Source: Burkholderia humptydooensis (lineage in GTDB: Bacteria; Pseudomonadota; Gammaproteobacteria; Burkholderiales; Burkholderiaceae). Taken from it: a DNA stretch of 64,000 nt. Each line of letters opens with the position of its first letter. The first letter of the stretch is position 1. Both the position numbers and the translations under genes were made by a program. The DNA lies in NCBI RefSeq assembly GCF_001513745.1, contig NZ_CP013380.1, positions 806,001-870,000 of the forward strand. The letters are read 5' to 3'. The notes under the pieces were generated by a model. That model saw nothing but the letters and a program-made list of their open reading frames with translations, did no database searches and was not told the origin of the DNA. Shown in pieces: positions 38,825-47,884 of this stretch.

Positions 38825-39939
38825 AGCTGATCCTCGCGGTGGACGCGATCGTGCCGCCGCTGACCGGAATCGGGCGCTATGCGTGGGAGCTCGCGAAGCA
38901 TTATTCGACGCCGGACAGCGGGCTTGAGTCGATTCGCTATTTCTTCGCGGGCCAGTGGATCGGCGATCCGCGGGTCTTGCTCGACGGTCCGCCACGCGGG
39001 CGCGCCGCGCGCCGCAAAGGCTGGTGGCCGCGCGTGTCGGCCGGCTTGCGGCAGTGGCGCGAGCAGCGCGCGGTCCGCGGGCACGTGTTTCATTCTCCCA
39101 ATTATTTTTTGCCGGACTGGGTCGAAGGCGGTATCGTCACCGTGCACGATCTGTCGGTCTTCAAGTATCCGGAGACGCATCCGGTCGAGCGCATCCGCCA
39201 CTTCGAGCGCGGCTTCGCGTCGACGCTCGCGCGCGCCGCGCACATCATCACGGATTCCGAAGCGATCCGGCACGAGGTGGCCGACAGCTTCGGCTGGCCG
39301 CTCGAGAAGATCACGTCGGTGCGTCTCGGCGTGCCGCCGGAGTTCGGGCGCCGCGAGCGCGCGACGCTTGCCGAGCCGCTCGCGCAATACGGGCTCGCGC
39401 CCGGCGCCTATACGCTGTGCGTGTCGACGCTCGAGCCGCGCAAGCGGATCGACGCGTTGCTCGCCGCCTATGCGGCGTTGCCGGCGGCGCTGCGCGCGCG
39501 CTACCCGCTCGTGCTCGTCGGCAGCGAGGGCTGGTTAAGCGATGCATTGCGGCAGGACATCGCGCGCGGCGAACGGCAAGGGTGGCTGCGCTATCTCGGC
39601 TTCGTGCCGGAGGCGGCGCTGCCGCTGCTGTACGCGGGCGCGCACGCGTTCTTCTTTCCGTCGCTCTACGAAGGATTCGGCCTGCCCGTGCTCGAGGCGC
39701 TCGCGAGCGGCGTGCCGACGCTGACGTCGCGCTGCTCGTCGCTGCCGGAAGTCGCGGGCGGCGCGGCATGGCTCGTCGAGCCGGGCGATCATGAAGCGTT
39801 GCGGGCCGGCATCGAGCACGTGATGTGCGACGAACCTTGGCGGGCGGCCGCGATCGACCGGGGGCTCGAGGTCGCGAGCGAAACGACGTGGGCGCGGTGC
39901 GCGCGCCGCACGCTCGACGTGTGCCGCCGCGTCGCGTGA
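38821..39939 (+). CDS. Glycosyltransferase family 4 (possible D-rhamnosyl/mannosyltransferase)
   Basis: A 372-residue GT4 enzyme: LILAVDAIVPPLTGIGRYAWELA, TVHDLSVFKYPETHP, VSTLEPRKRIDALLAAY and the motif LYEGFGLPVLEALASGVPTLTS. The N-terminus and GIGRY loop resemble GT4 enzymes of D-rhamnan and mannan loci. The TTG at 38821 overlaps the rmd stop as TTGA with GGAG 8 nt before it; an ATG at 38800 (MDAGARRL) is the alternative. It ends the plus-strand operon wza to here and meets a minus-strand gene tail to tail. Confidence 0.86.
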   Translation: MKLILAVDAIVPPLTGIGRYAWELAKHYSTPDSGLESIRYFFAGQWIGDPRVLLDGPPRGRAARRKGWWPRVSAGLRQWREQRAVRGHVFHSPNYFLPDWVEGGIVTVHDLSVFKYPETHPVERIRHFERGFASTLARAAHIITDSEAIRHEVADSFGWPLEKITSVRLGVPPEFGRRERATLAEPLAQYGLAPGAYTLCVSTLEPRKRIDALLAAYAALPAALRARYPLVLVGSEGWLSDALRQDIARGERQGWLRYLGFVPEAALPLLYAGAHAFFFPSLYEGFGLPVLEALASGVPTLTSRCSSLPEVAGGAAWLVEPGDHEALRAGIEHVMCDEPWRAAAIDRGLEVASETTWARCARRTLDVCRRVA

Positions 39940-39940
39940 A

Positions 39941-41299
39941 TCAGGCGGCTTCGGCGAGCGCCGCAACGAGCGCTTTCAGTTGATCGGCGCTCGCCGACCA
40001 CGTGATCGGCTCGATCCCGCCGCTCGTTGGCGCGGCGCCGGCCGCTAGCTGCGCGAGCCACGCCGACAGTTCGCGCGCGAGCGCGCCGCCGTCCGCCGCG
40101 CGGAAGTACGTCGCATGGTTTCCCGCCACTTCCCTGAACACGTCGAGGTCGCGCAGGAACAGCGGCTTGCCGTGCCGCGCCGCCTCGACGATCGGCAGCC
40201 CGAAGCCTTCGGCCTCGGACGCCATCACGAGGCCGTCCGCCTGTGCGTATAGTGCCTCGAGGCGCGCATCGTCCGCGTCGTGCAGCCAGATGAGCCGCCG
40301 GCCGTTTTGCGCGTGCCGCTGCAGGCGCTGCACGACGGGCTCGACATGCCAGCCGGGCGCGCCGACGACGACGAGCGTGACCTCGGCGCCGTCGCGCCAC
40401 AGCGCATCGAACGCATCGAGCACCTGTGCGTGCCCCTTGCGCGGCTCGATCGTGCCGACCATCAGCAGCAGCGGGTGCGCCGCGTCACGGCACGGGTCCG
40501 CCTGCGCCGGCATCGACGCCGGCGCGGCGTGTGCGTGGCCGAGCGTTTCCGCGCCGAGATCGAACGAGCGGATCGCGATGTCCGCGTTCGTCAAGCCGAA
40601 GCGGCGCCGCATCAGCCAGTCGATCTCGCGCGCGACGGTGCGGGAAATGCACCAGAGCTCGTCCGCGTGCACGGCGAGCGTCGACAGCCAATGCCGGAAC
40701 GAGCGCCGCGCGCGCGGCGTGAACCAGCGCGGATGCTGGAACGGCAGCAAGTCGTAGACGACGAACGCGCAGCGCACGCCTTGCCGCTTCCACGCGAGCA
40801 GGTCGCGCTGCCGCCGCGGGACGATGCGGCTCGTCAGGTCGAGGCCGATGAATACGTCGCCGGCGCGAACGCGCACGGCTTCGCCCGGCGGGGCCGATGC
40901 GGCGTGCTGTGGCTCGCCCGCATCGGGCGGGAGAAAGTGGTCCGCATAACGATAGGGCGTCTTGCGCGTCGCGCGGATCGGGCGCACGTCGAAGCCATCG
41001 GGCGGCGAGGCCAGCAATTGCGCGAGGAGCGAGCGGACGACGCGCTGAATGCCCGTGCCGGCGTCGTGCGCGGCGATGATCGACACGTCGACGAGCAGTT
41101 GTCGCCGCAGGGCGCCGGGCGAGCGCGGCGCGCCGCTGCCGCATGCGCTGACCGCGCGCCGCGCCGCGCGCGCGAAGCCGGGCGCGACCCAGATCGCGGC
41201 GCACTGCAGGACGGCGGCTTTCAGCGCCCGGCTCAAGCTTCGGACGCCGGCACGGCGCGCGTCATGCGGTGCTCTCTTGATAGAACGCGTACGCATCAT
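39941..41299 (-). CDS. Glycosyltransferase family 4
   Basis: A 452-residue GT4 enzyme with [25 protein letters not shown] (GTGIQRV loop), [37 protein letters not shown] and [22 protein letters not shown]. The start is uncertain: [11 protein letters not shown] at 41299 overlaps the end of wzt by 38 nt and the first ~60 residues are basic and poorly conserved; a start further in is possible. It is the last gene of the wcbD-wzm-wzt unit and converges on the previous GT with one base between stops. Confidence 0.83.
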   Translation of the reverse strand: MMRTRSIKRAPHDARRAGVRSLSRALKAAVLQCAAIWVAPGFARAARRAVSACGSGAPRSPGALRRQLLVDVSIIAAHDAGTGIQRVVRSLLAQLLASPPDGFDVRPIRATRKTPYRYADHFLPPDAGEPQHAASAPPGEAVRVRAGDVFIGLDLTSRIVPRRQRDLLAWKRQGVRCAFVVYDLLPFQHPRWFTPRARRSFRHWLSTLAVHADELWCISRTVAREIDWLMRRRFGLTNADIAIRSFDLGAETLGHAHAAPASMPAQADPCRDAAHPLLLMVGTIEPRKGHAQVLDAFDALWRDGAEVTLVVVGAPGWHVEPVVQRLQRHAQNGRRLIWLHDADDARLEALYAQADGLVMASEAEGFGLPIVEAARHGKPLFLRDLDVFREVAGNHATYFRAADGGALARELSAWLAQLAAGAAPTSGGIEPITWSASADQLKALVAALAEAA

Positions 41300-41915
41300 C
41301 GACCGAGTCGAACGAATGCAGCTTGCCTTCGATCAGCACGGATGCGCGGTCGCAATGCTGCTGGATGTAGCTCGCGTCGTGGCTCACGATGATGAGCGAG
41401 CGATCCTTGCGCCGCTCGAACAGCTCGTGGTGGCATTTCGCGTGAAAGCGGCTGTCGCCGACGGCGACGATCTCGTCGATCAGGAAGCAGTCGAATTCGA
41501 TCGCCATCGAGATCGCGAACGCGAGACGCGCGCGCATCCCGGCCGAGTAGCTCTTGACCGGCTCGCGCAAGTAGTAGCCGAGCTCCGAGAATTCCTGCAC
41601 GAACGGCTCGGCCGCCTTCGGGTCGGCGCCGTAGACGCGGCAGATGAAGCGCAGGTTGTCCATGCCGGTCAGGCTGCCCTGGAATGCGCCGCCGAACGCG
41701 AGCGGCCAGGATACCTGCATGCCGCGGCGGATGCGGCCCGACGTCGGCAGCTCGGCGCCGCTGATCATCCGGATCAGCGTCGACTTGCCGGCGCCGTTGC
41801 GCCCGAGGATGCCGACCTTCTCGCCTTGCTTCACGTTCAGGTCGATCTGGTTCAGCACGCGGCGCATGCCTTGCCGCGTGTGATAGTCCTTGCAGACACG
41901 CTCGAGCTCGATCAT
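41262..41915 (-). CDS. wzt: Capsule ABC transporter ATP-binding protein (KpsT/Wzt-like)
   Basis: A 217-residue ATPase that drives export of the capsule through Wzm. Walker [13 protein letters not shown], the signature [12 protein letters not shown], Walker [13 protein letters not shown] and the switch His SHDASY are present. The protein ends just after the ATPase, with no C-terminal carbohydrate-binding domain, so it is the KpsT kind rather than O9a Wzt. The ATG at 41915 overlaps the wzm stop (ATGA). Confidence 0.94.
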   Translation of the reverse strand: MIELERVCKDYHTRQGMRRVLNQIDLNVKQGEKVGILGRNGAGKSTLIRMISGAELPTSGRIRRGMQVSWPLAFGGAFQGSLTGMDNLRFICRVYGADPKAAEPFVQEFSELGYYLREPVKSYSAGMRARLAFAISMAIEFDCFLIDEIVAVGDSRFHAKCHHELFERRKDRSLIIVSHDASYIQQHCDRASVLIEGKLHSFDSVDDAYAFYQESTA

Positions 41916-42706
41916 TCCGGCTCCACCTTGCGGCCTGCGTCGCGCACGAAATACAGGCCGATCAGCAGCAGGATCAAATCGCTGAACACCATGTAGCGGA
42001 TGCTGTAGTGCGGCGTGACGAGCGAGCCGAAGTAGCCGCCGCGCAGCATTTCGGTGCCGTGCACCATCGGCAGCAGCAGGACCGCGTTCTGGAATTTTTC
42101 GGGCAGCCATGCCACCATGAAGAGCGAGCCCGACAGCGGGAACAGAAGATACGCAACCGTGTGCCAGATCCGCTCGACCGATTCGCTGCGCTCGGACAGC
42201 GCGCCGATAACTAGTGCGAGGCCGGATCCGAATGCGGCGAGATGCAGCCATGCGCCGAGGACCATCATCATGTTTTCGGGCGGATGCATCATGCCGGCGA
42301 CAATGAAGAAGATCGTCAGGAACGTAAACGACATCGTCGCGCCGGAAATTTCGAGCAACAGGCGCGCAAAGAAGAAGTCGACCACGCGCACATTGCGGTG
42401 ATAAAGGAGCGCTTGGTTAGGCTGAATTGCGAGCGCGCAGCGGTTCGCGCAATTGCGCCACAGCAACACGGGAGAGTAGCCGGTCACCGCAAACTCCGTT
42501 ATCGGCAAGTTGGAGCCGTGTGTTGCTTTCGTTATCGTCCACAGCGCGAGCACGCCGAGCGTGAACATCATCGGTTCGAAGAAAATCCACAGAAAGCCGA
42601 TGTTGTGGCGGCCGAAGCGCGTCAGGATCTCGCGCATCAGCAGCGCGCCGACGACGCGCGCCTGGATCGCGAGCGAGCGGGCGAGCGGGGTGTCGTGATG
42701 TGCCAT
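41912..42706 (-). CDS. wzm: Capsule ABC transporter permease (KpsM/Wzm-like)
   Basis: A 264-residue ABC-2 type permease with six predicted membrane helices (for example [64 protein letters not shown]). N-terminal [22 protein letters not shown] is characteristic of KpsM. It forms the export channel with Wzt. Twelve nt separate it from wcbD upstream. Confidence 0.93.
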   Translation of the reverse strand: MAHHDTPLARSLAIQARVVGALLMREILTRFGRHNIGFLWIFFEPMMFTLGVLALWTITKATHGSNLPITEFAVTGYSPVLLWRNCANRCALAIQPNQALLYHRNVRVVDFFFARLLLEISGATMSFTFLTIFFIVAGMMHPPENMMMVLGAWLHLAAFGSGLALVIGALSERSESVERIWHTVAYLLFPLSGSLFMVAWLPEKFQNAVLLLPMVHGTEMLRGGYFGSLVTPHYSIRYMVFSDLILLLIGLYFVRDAGRKVEPE

Positions 42707-42718
42707 CGCCGGCCGGTC

Positions 42719-43942
42719 TCAGTCGTGGTGCTCGCGCACGCCGGCGAGCAGGAGGCTCAGGATGCCCCATGCGATCATGCCGAGCGCAAATACCTCGAAG
42801 ATCGATTTGAGCCGCTTCGGCTCGATCGCGACGTCCGGCTTGTTCGGCTGGACGAGGCGCTCCAGATAGAGCTGCTGGCGCTGCGCCTCGGCGCGCGCGG
42901 TTTCCATTGCCGCGAGGGCGGACGCGAGCTGCTTGTCGGCGAACTGCGAATCCAGTTGCAGCCGCGCGTAGCTTGCCGCCTTGTTCGACAGCGAGTTCTT
43001 TCCGCCCGCGACGCCGCCCGTCGCTTCCTTGATCTGCTTCTCGAGCTCCGAGATGCTGTTCTTCAGGACCGAAATTTGCGGGTTCTGCGGCGAGATCACC
43101 TGCAGTTGCCGGAGTTGCGTCTGCGCAGAGAAGAGTTGCGACTGCAGGCTCGTCACCTGCTGCAATTGCAGCGCGGACTGCTTTTCCGGATCGAACACGG
43201 CGTTCGAATTCCGGTACGCGGCGAGCACCGCCGCCGCTTCCTTCGCCTTCGAGGCGGCTTCGTCGACCTGCCGCTGCGCGAAGCTTACAGTGTCCTTCGC
43301 GGCGCGTTCGTTCATCCGGTTGACGAGCTGCTCGCCCAGGCCGAGCAGCTCGATGTTGATCTTCAGCGCGTCGTCCGCCGTGTAGCCGCGCACCTGCAGC
43401 GTCGCGATCCCCGACGACGACTCGAGATTCACGTTCACGATCCGCTTGCCGTAGTACTTCCACAACGATTCGAAGCTGCCGTCGAGCGTCGCGTTGAAGT
43501 GGCTGATGACGTCGCCGCGCTTCGAGTACGCGTCGAGCACGTAGTTGTCGCGGTTCAGCGCGGCGAGCGCGTCGCGCGACTGGATGTAGTCGATGACGGG
43601 ATACGTATCGTCCTGTCCGCGGCCGAACCCCGTGCCCTGCAGCAGCGCGCCGACGACGCTCGGCTGCGCCGCGCGCTGCGCGCTGCGCACGACGAAGCGC
43701 GATTCGGACACGTAGATGTCGGAGGCGATGAGGCCGTAGTAGAGGGTCGCGATGAGGGTGGGGGCGGCCACCGTCAGGACGAAGAGCTTGTTGAGTCCCT
43801 TGAGTCGCCCGATGAGGTTCGTCCGCTTTCCGGTCATCGGAGCTGAGGCGCTGCCAGATACGTTTTCCAACTTCCTTCCATCCAAGCTGATTGGCTCTCG
43901 GCGTTCTGTCAAAAGACTTACGTCATTCGCCTTTCGACGCAA
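42719..43942 (-). CDS. wcbD: Capsule export inner-membrane/periplasmic protein (KpsE-like)
   Basis: A 407-residue polysaccharide co-polymerase-like protein (KpsE/CtrB/BexC family). One membrane helix (FVLTVAAPTLIATLYYGLIA, ~55-75), a periplasmic region with YVSESRFVVRSAQ and a long coiled coil (about 215-355, ALQLQQVTSLQSQLFSAQTQLRQLQ in part), then a C-terminal helix (FEVFALGMIAWGILSLLLAG). It should link Wzm/Wzt to Wza across the periplasm. The ATG at 43942 is used; an internal start MTGKRTNLIGRLKG at 43837 would also fit the family. Confidence 0.88.
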   Translation of the reverse strand: MRRKANDVSLLTERREPISLDGRKLENVSGSASAPMTGKRTNLIGRLKGLNKLFVLTVAAPTLIATLYYGLIASDIYVSESRFVVRSAQRAAQPSVVGALLQGTGFGRGQDDTYPVIDYIQSRDALAALNRDNYVLDAYSKRGDVISHFNATLDGSFESLWKYYGKRIVNVNLESSSGIATLQVRGYTADDALKINIELLGLGEQLVNRMNERAAKDTVSFAQRQVDEAASKAKEAAAVLAAYRNSNAVFDPEKQSALQLQQVTSLQSQLFSAQTQLRQLQVISPQNPQISVLKNSISELEKQIKEATGGVAGGKNSLSNKAASYARLQLDSQFADKQLASALAAMETARAEAQRQQLYLERLVQPNKPDVAIEPKRLKSIFEVFALGMIAWGILSLLLAGVREHHD

Positions 43943-44357
43943 GAGCGATTTCGATCAAGTGACGCGGTTGCGCAACGTTCGCGTGCGCGCGAGGGCATGT
44001 TTCGCCCATTCGAGTGCACGTTGCAGCATTGAACCGCGTACGGATGACTTCCGGCAAGCTCGTTTTCGCTGCCGCCCGGGCTTGCGGGAAGCGGGTGGCC
44101 AAGGGGGCGGCTGATTATAGCCAGCGAGGGTGAAATGCGCCATCTCCGCGCGCTCTACGTCAGATTTGCGCAATAGCGCGCTGCCGGCTTGGCGCCTTCT
44201 GTTTTGCTTTTTTTGGCGGGATGCTATATTCACCGCTCCCAAGAAGAGAGCGGCCGAACCGCCTGCCGCAATATTTCAATATTCATAAAGGGTTCGTTCG
44301 AGGGGGCGAAAATGTTCACCCTTGGGCGCCTCAATTTCGCCGGTTGACATTTTTTCG
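43943..44357. promoter_or_regulatory. Divergent control region between wcbD and wcbO (415 nt)
   Basis: No gene is seen here. On the minus strand a perfect TATAAT (44114-44119, complement) could serve wcbD-wzm-wzt, with a poor -35 and an ~165-nt leader. On the plus strand TATATT at 44225-44230 could serve wcbO, with no good -35; a TTGACA (44343-44348) lies too close to the ATG to be a -35. I looked for a JUMPstart/ops motif (GGCGGTAG) and found none. Confidence 0.35.
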
Positions 44358-45563
44358 ATGCCTCGCTCATTTCTTGTGCTGCAAGGCACGGCTTCATCGT
44401 TTTTCAGCCGATTGTCCGAAGCATTGTCGACGCGGGGTCACGCGGTGCGCCGGGTCAATTTCTGCGGCGGCGATCGCCTGTATGGCGGGGCGACCGCGGC
44501 CTGGGACTATCGGGACGCGCTCGACGCGCTGCCCGAGTGGTACTTGCAAGCAGTCCGAACGGAGGGAGTGACGGATGTAGTCATGTTCGGCGACTGTCGT
44601 GAAATCCATCGGCACATGCATCCGGTCGCGCATGCCTGCGGGCTGCGCACGCACGTGTTCGAGGAGGGCTACGTCCGCCCGCACTGGCTGACGCTCGAGA
44701 GGCACGGCGTCAACGGGCGGTCGCTGCTGTCGCGCGATCCGGCCTGGTATCTCGAGCAGCGCGGCGTCACGCCGCCGAGCCAGCCGGGACGGCCGACCGG
44801 TTACAACCTTTACGAGCGCGCGTTCCACGATATCCGGTATCGTAGTGCGAATGCGCTTTACGCAAGCCGCTTTCCGCATTACAGCAGCCATCGTCCGCGG
44901 AACGGCTTCGTCGAATATGCGGGACTCGCCGTGCGCGCGCTCCAGCAGAGCCGCCATCACGGCGAGGCGGAGAAGGTGGTACGGGCGTTGCTCGAATCGA
45001 AATGCGCCTATTATTTTTTTCCGCTGCAACTGGGTTCGGACGCGCAGATCGTCGTCCATTCGCCGTTCGACGGCATCCGGGACGCGATCGAGCGGGTGAT
45101 GCGCTCGTTTGCGCGGCATGCGCGTTCCGATGCCGTGCTCGTCATCAAGAACCATCCGCTCGACACGGGATTGATCGATTATCGGCGCTTCGCTTACAAG
45201 TTGGCGGCCGAGCTCGGCCTCGCGAAGCGCCTGCGCTTCATCGACGCGGGCCATTTGCCGACGCTGCTTGAGCATGCGGCGGGCGTCGTCGTCGTCAACA
45301 GCACGGTGGGGCTGTCGGCGCTGCATCATGGCCGCCCGCTAATCGCGCTCGGCAGCGCGGTATACGTGATGCCGGGGCTGACGTGGCAAGGCAGCCTCGA
45401 TGATTTCTGGACGCAGGCCGGACCGCCCGACATGACTCTGTACCAAGCGTTTCTCGACTACGTGATGCATCACACCCAGATCAACGGCGATTTCTACACG
45501 CGCACCGGCATCGAGATGGCGACGGCGGGCGCGCTCGAACGGCTTGAGGCGGCGCGTGACTAG
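44358..45563 (+). CDS. wcbO: Capsule polysaccharide biosynthesis protein, KpsS-like
   Basis: A 401-residue KpsS homologue: RSFLVLQGTASSFFSRLSEAL, FCGGDRLYGGATAAWDYR, HVFEEGYVRPHWLTLERHGVN, YFFPLQLGSDAQIVVHSPF and VVVNSTVGLSALHHGRPLI. KpsS adds the first Kdo of the linker in group 2 capsules and works with KpsC (WcbA here). The ATG at 44358 (MPRSFLVL) is chosen over an upstream frame from 44322. It is the first gene of the plus-strand block wcbO-P-Q-R-S-T-GNAT, in which stops and starts overlap or nearly touch. Confidence 0.9.
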   Translation: MPRSFLVLQGTASSFFSRLSEALSTRGHAVRRVNFCGGDRLYGGATAAWDYRDALDALPEWYLQAVRTEGVTDVVMFGDCREIHRHMHPVAHACGLRTHVFEEGYVRPHWLTLERHGVNGRSLLSRDPAWYLEQRGVTPPSQPGRPTGYNLYERAFHDIRYRSANALYASRFPHYSSHRPRNGFVEYAGLAVRALQQSRHHGEAEKVVRALLESKCAYYFFPLQLGSDAQIVVHSPFDGIRDAIERVMRSFARHARSDAVLVIKNHPLDTGLIDYRRFAYKLAAELGLAKRLRFIDAGHLPTLLEHAAGVVVVNSTVGLSALHHGRPLIALGSAVYVMPGLTWQGSLDDFWTQAGPPDMTLYQAFLDYVMHHTQINGDFYTRTGIEMATAGALERLEAARD

Positions 45564-46341
45564 CGCCGCGCCGCATCACGTCGTCATCACGGGCGCGAGC
45601 GCGGGGCTCGGCCGCGCGCTCGCGCTCGCGTATGCGGCGCCGGGCGTCGTGCTCGGGCTCGTCGGGCGCGATGCGGCGCGGCTCGACGCGTGCGCGCAGG
45701 CGTGCCGCGCGCGCGGGGCCGAGGTCGTCGTCGGGCAGTTCGACGTGCGCGACGCCGAGCGCGCGCAGGCGTGGCTCTGGGCGTTCGACGATGCGCATCC
45801 GATCGATTTGCTGATCGCGAACGCGGGCGTCGCGAGCACGCTCTCGTCCGCATCCGACTGGGAAGGGCTCGAGCGCACGGCGAGAGTCGTCGACACCAAT
45901 TTCTACGGCGCGCTGCAGGCGGCGCTGCCCGTGATCGAGCGGATGCGGCCGCGCGGCCGCGGGCGCATCGCGATGGTGAGCTCGCTCGCCGCGCTGCGCG
46001 GCATGGCGATCTCGCCCGCCTATTGCGCGAGCAAGGCGGCGATCAAGGCCTATGCCGATTCGGTTCGCCCGTTGCTGGCGCGCGACGGCGTCGGGATGTC
46101 GGTGATCCTGCCGGGCTTCGTGAAGACCGCGATGAGCGACGTGTTTCCAGGCGACAAGCCGTTCCTGTGGTCCGCCGACAGGGCGGCCGCCCACATCCGC
46201 GCGAAGCTCGCGGCCGGGCGCGCGGAGATCGCGTTTCCGGCGCCGCTCGCGTTCGGCATGCGCCTGCTGACGCTCCTGCCCGCCGCGCTCGCGGACGCGA
46301 TTCTCGGCAGGCTGTCGTATCTGCCGCGCGAGGAGCGCTAG
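45556..46341 (+). CDS. wcbP: Short-chain dehydrogenase/reductase (WcbP-like)
   Basis: A 261-residue classical SDR: TGASAGLGRALALAYA (cofactor), NAGVAST, and the catalytic SSL...YCASKAAI (Ser, Tyr, Lys). The C-terminal part (FGMRLLTLLPAALADAILGRL) is hydrophobic, as in SDRs that act on lipids such as 3-ketosphinganine reductases; that reading is an inference. The GTG at 45556 overlaps the wcbO end and has GAGG 6 nt upstream; a TTG at 45544 is an alternative. In this block it may reduce a ketone made by WcbT. Confidence 0.88.
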   Translation: MTSAAPHHVVITGASAGLGRALALAYAAPGVVLGLVGRDAARLDACAQACRARGAEVVVGQFDVRDAERAQAWLWAFDDAHPIDLLIANAGVASTLSSASDWEGLERTARVVDTNFYGALQAALPVIERMRPRGRGRIAMVSSLAALRGMAISPAYCASKAAIKAYADSVRPLLARDGVGMSVILPGFVKTAMSDVFPGDKPFLWSADRAAAHIRAKLAAGRAEIAFPAPLAFGMRLLTLLPAALADAILGRLSYLPREER

Positions 46342-46342
46342 C

Positions 46343-47884
46343 GTGAGCGGCGGGCTCGCGCTCATCTTCGCGATCGCGGCCGCGCTGTCGTTCGCCCTCG
46401 ATGCGCTCGCGGCGCCGCGCGCGCCGTGGCGCCGGCCGATGGCGGCCGCCGCGCTGCACGCGCTCGCGTTCGCGTTCGTCGCGAGCTGCGTGCTGCTCGT
46501 GACGGCGCGCGTGCTGTTCTCGACGTTCGTCGCCGTCGCGCTCGTCGGCCTGATGGCCGTCGTCAGCAACGCGAAGCACGAATCGCTGCGCGAGCCGTTC
46601 GTGTTCACGGATCTGAGCCTCTTCAGCCAGTTGTTCTCGCATCCGCGTCTGTATCTGCCGTTCCTGAGCGCGGGCAAGGTCGCCGCGATCGCGGCCGGCG
46701 TCGCGCTGCTCGCGGCCGGCTACGCGGCCGAGACGCCGCTCGCGCCGCGGCCGTTCGCCGTGACGGCCGCGGCGATCGTCGCGTGCTTCGCCTGCGGCTG
46801 CGCGCTCGCGAGGCGCCTCTCGCGCACGCTCACGCTCGACGCGAGCGTCGACCAGCGGCGCCACGGGTTCTTCGCGACGTTCGTCGCCTATCTGCTGAAC
46901 GGGCTGCGGCCCGCGACGCTGCGCGCGTTCGAGCGCGCGGCGGCGGCGAGCCCGTTCGCAACCGGCCGGGCCGCCGCGTTTCCCGACGTGATCGTGATCC
47001 AGAGCGAATCGTTCTTCGATGCGCGGCGCGCGGTGACGGGCATCGAGCCGTCGCTCTTCGCGCAGTTCGATCGCGCGCGACGCGAGTCGACGTTTTACGG
47101 CGAGCTTGCGGTGCCCGCGTGGGGCGCCAACACGATGCGCACGGAATTCGCGATGCTGACGGGGCTGGCGTCCGAGCGGCTCGGCTATGCGCGCTTCTAC
47201 CCTTACGCGTTCCTGCGCCGCGCGTGCGATTCGCTCGCCGGCTGGTTCCGGCGCGGCGGCTACCGGACGGTCGCGATCCATCCTTACCACGCGGATTTCT
47301 TCGGCCGCGACCGCGTGTTCCCGCTGATGCATTTCGAGCGTTTCCTCGACATCCGCCATTTCGCCGACGCGCCGCGCGCGGGCCCGTACGTCGCCGATGC
47401 GGCGGTCGCGGAGGCGCTGATCGCCGAGCTCGACGCGCCGCGCGCGAAGCCGCTCTTCGCGTTCACGATGACGATGGAGAACCACGGCCCGCTGCATCTG
47501 GAGGCGGTCGAGCCGGGCGAGTCGCGCGTGCGCCACGCGCTCGGCGACGGCGGCGAATGGCGCGATTTGACGGTTTACTTGCGCCATGTCGCAAATGCGG
47601 ATGCAATGATCGGGCGACTGCTCGAGCATCTGCGCACTCGGCGGCGCGACACGGTCGTGTGTTTCTACGGCGACCACGTCCCGGCGCTGCCGCACGTTTT
47701 CGGCAGGCTGGGCGTCGCGCCCGAGCGCAGCGACTACTTTATCTGGCGGAATTTCGGCGCGCCGGACGGCCATCGGCGAGATGCGCGCGTCGAAGAGCTC
47801 GGTTTGATCCTGCTTCGCGCGATCGAAGCGGAGGAGGCGGGCAGCCCCGCGGCGAATGCATCGGAAAAAACGACACAACGATGA
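46343..47884 (+). CDS. wcbQ: LtaS/MdoB-like membrane sulfatase-superfamily enzyme (WcbQ-like)
   Basis: A 513-residue membrane enzyme with about five helices in the first ~150 residues and an alkaline-phosphatase/sulfatase-fold domain on the periplasmic side. Motifs: VIVIQSESFFDARR (first metal Glu), WGANTMRTEFAMLTG (putative Thr nucleophile), FTMTMENHGPLHLE, and FYGDHVPALP (Asp-His metal ligands). This is the phosphoglycerol-transferase pattern (LtaS, MdoB) more than a true sulfatase with formylglycine. It could add phosphoglycerol or phosphoethanolamine to capsule or its lipid. GTG start one base after wcbP. Confidence 0.86.
   Translation: MSGGLALIFAIAAALSFALDALAAPRAPWRRPMAAAALHALAFAFVASCVLLVTARVLFSTFVAVALVGLMAVVSNAKHESLREPFVFTDLSLFSQLFSHPRLYLPFLSAGKVAAIAAGVALLAAGYAAETPLAPRPFAVTAAAIVACFACGCALARRLSRTLTLDASVDQRRHGFFATFVAYLLNGLRPATLRAFERAAAASPFATGRAAAFPDVIVIQSESFFDARRAVTGIEPSLFAQFDRARRESTFYGELAVPAWGANTMRTEFAMLTGLASERLGYARFYPYAFLRRACDSLAGWFRRGGYRTVAIHPYHADFFGRDRVFPLMHFERFLDIRHFADAPRAGPYVADAAVAEALIAELDAPRAKPLFAFTMTMENHGPLHLEAVEPGESRVRHALGDGGEWRDLTVYLRHVANADAMIGRLLEHLRTRRRDTVVCFYGDHVPALPHVFGRLGVAPERSDYFIWRNFGAPDGHRRDARVEELGLILLRAIEAEEAGSPAANASEKTTQR

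Noticed and set aside
44343..44348. TTGACA as the -35 of a wcbO promoter
   Set aside because: It is 9 nt before the ATG, so the -10 and start site would fall inside the coding sequence.
46426..47880. A 485-codon upstream extension of the PKS frame
   Set aside because: It overlaps wcbQ in another phase, is Arg-rich and lacks any domain; the KS begins normally at the ATG at 47881, which overlaps the wcbQ stop.
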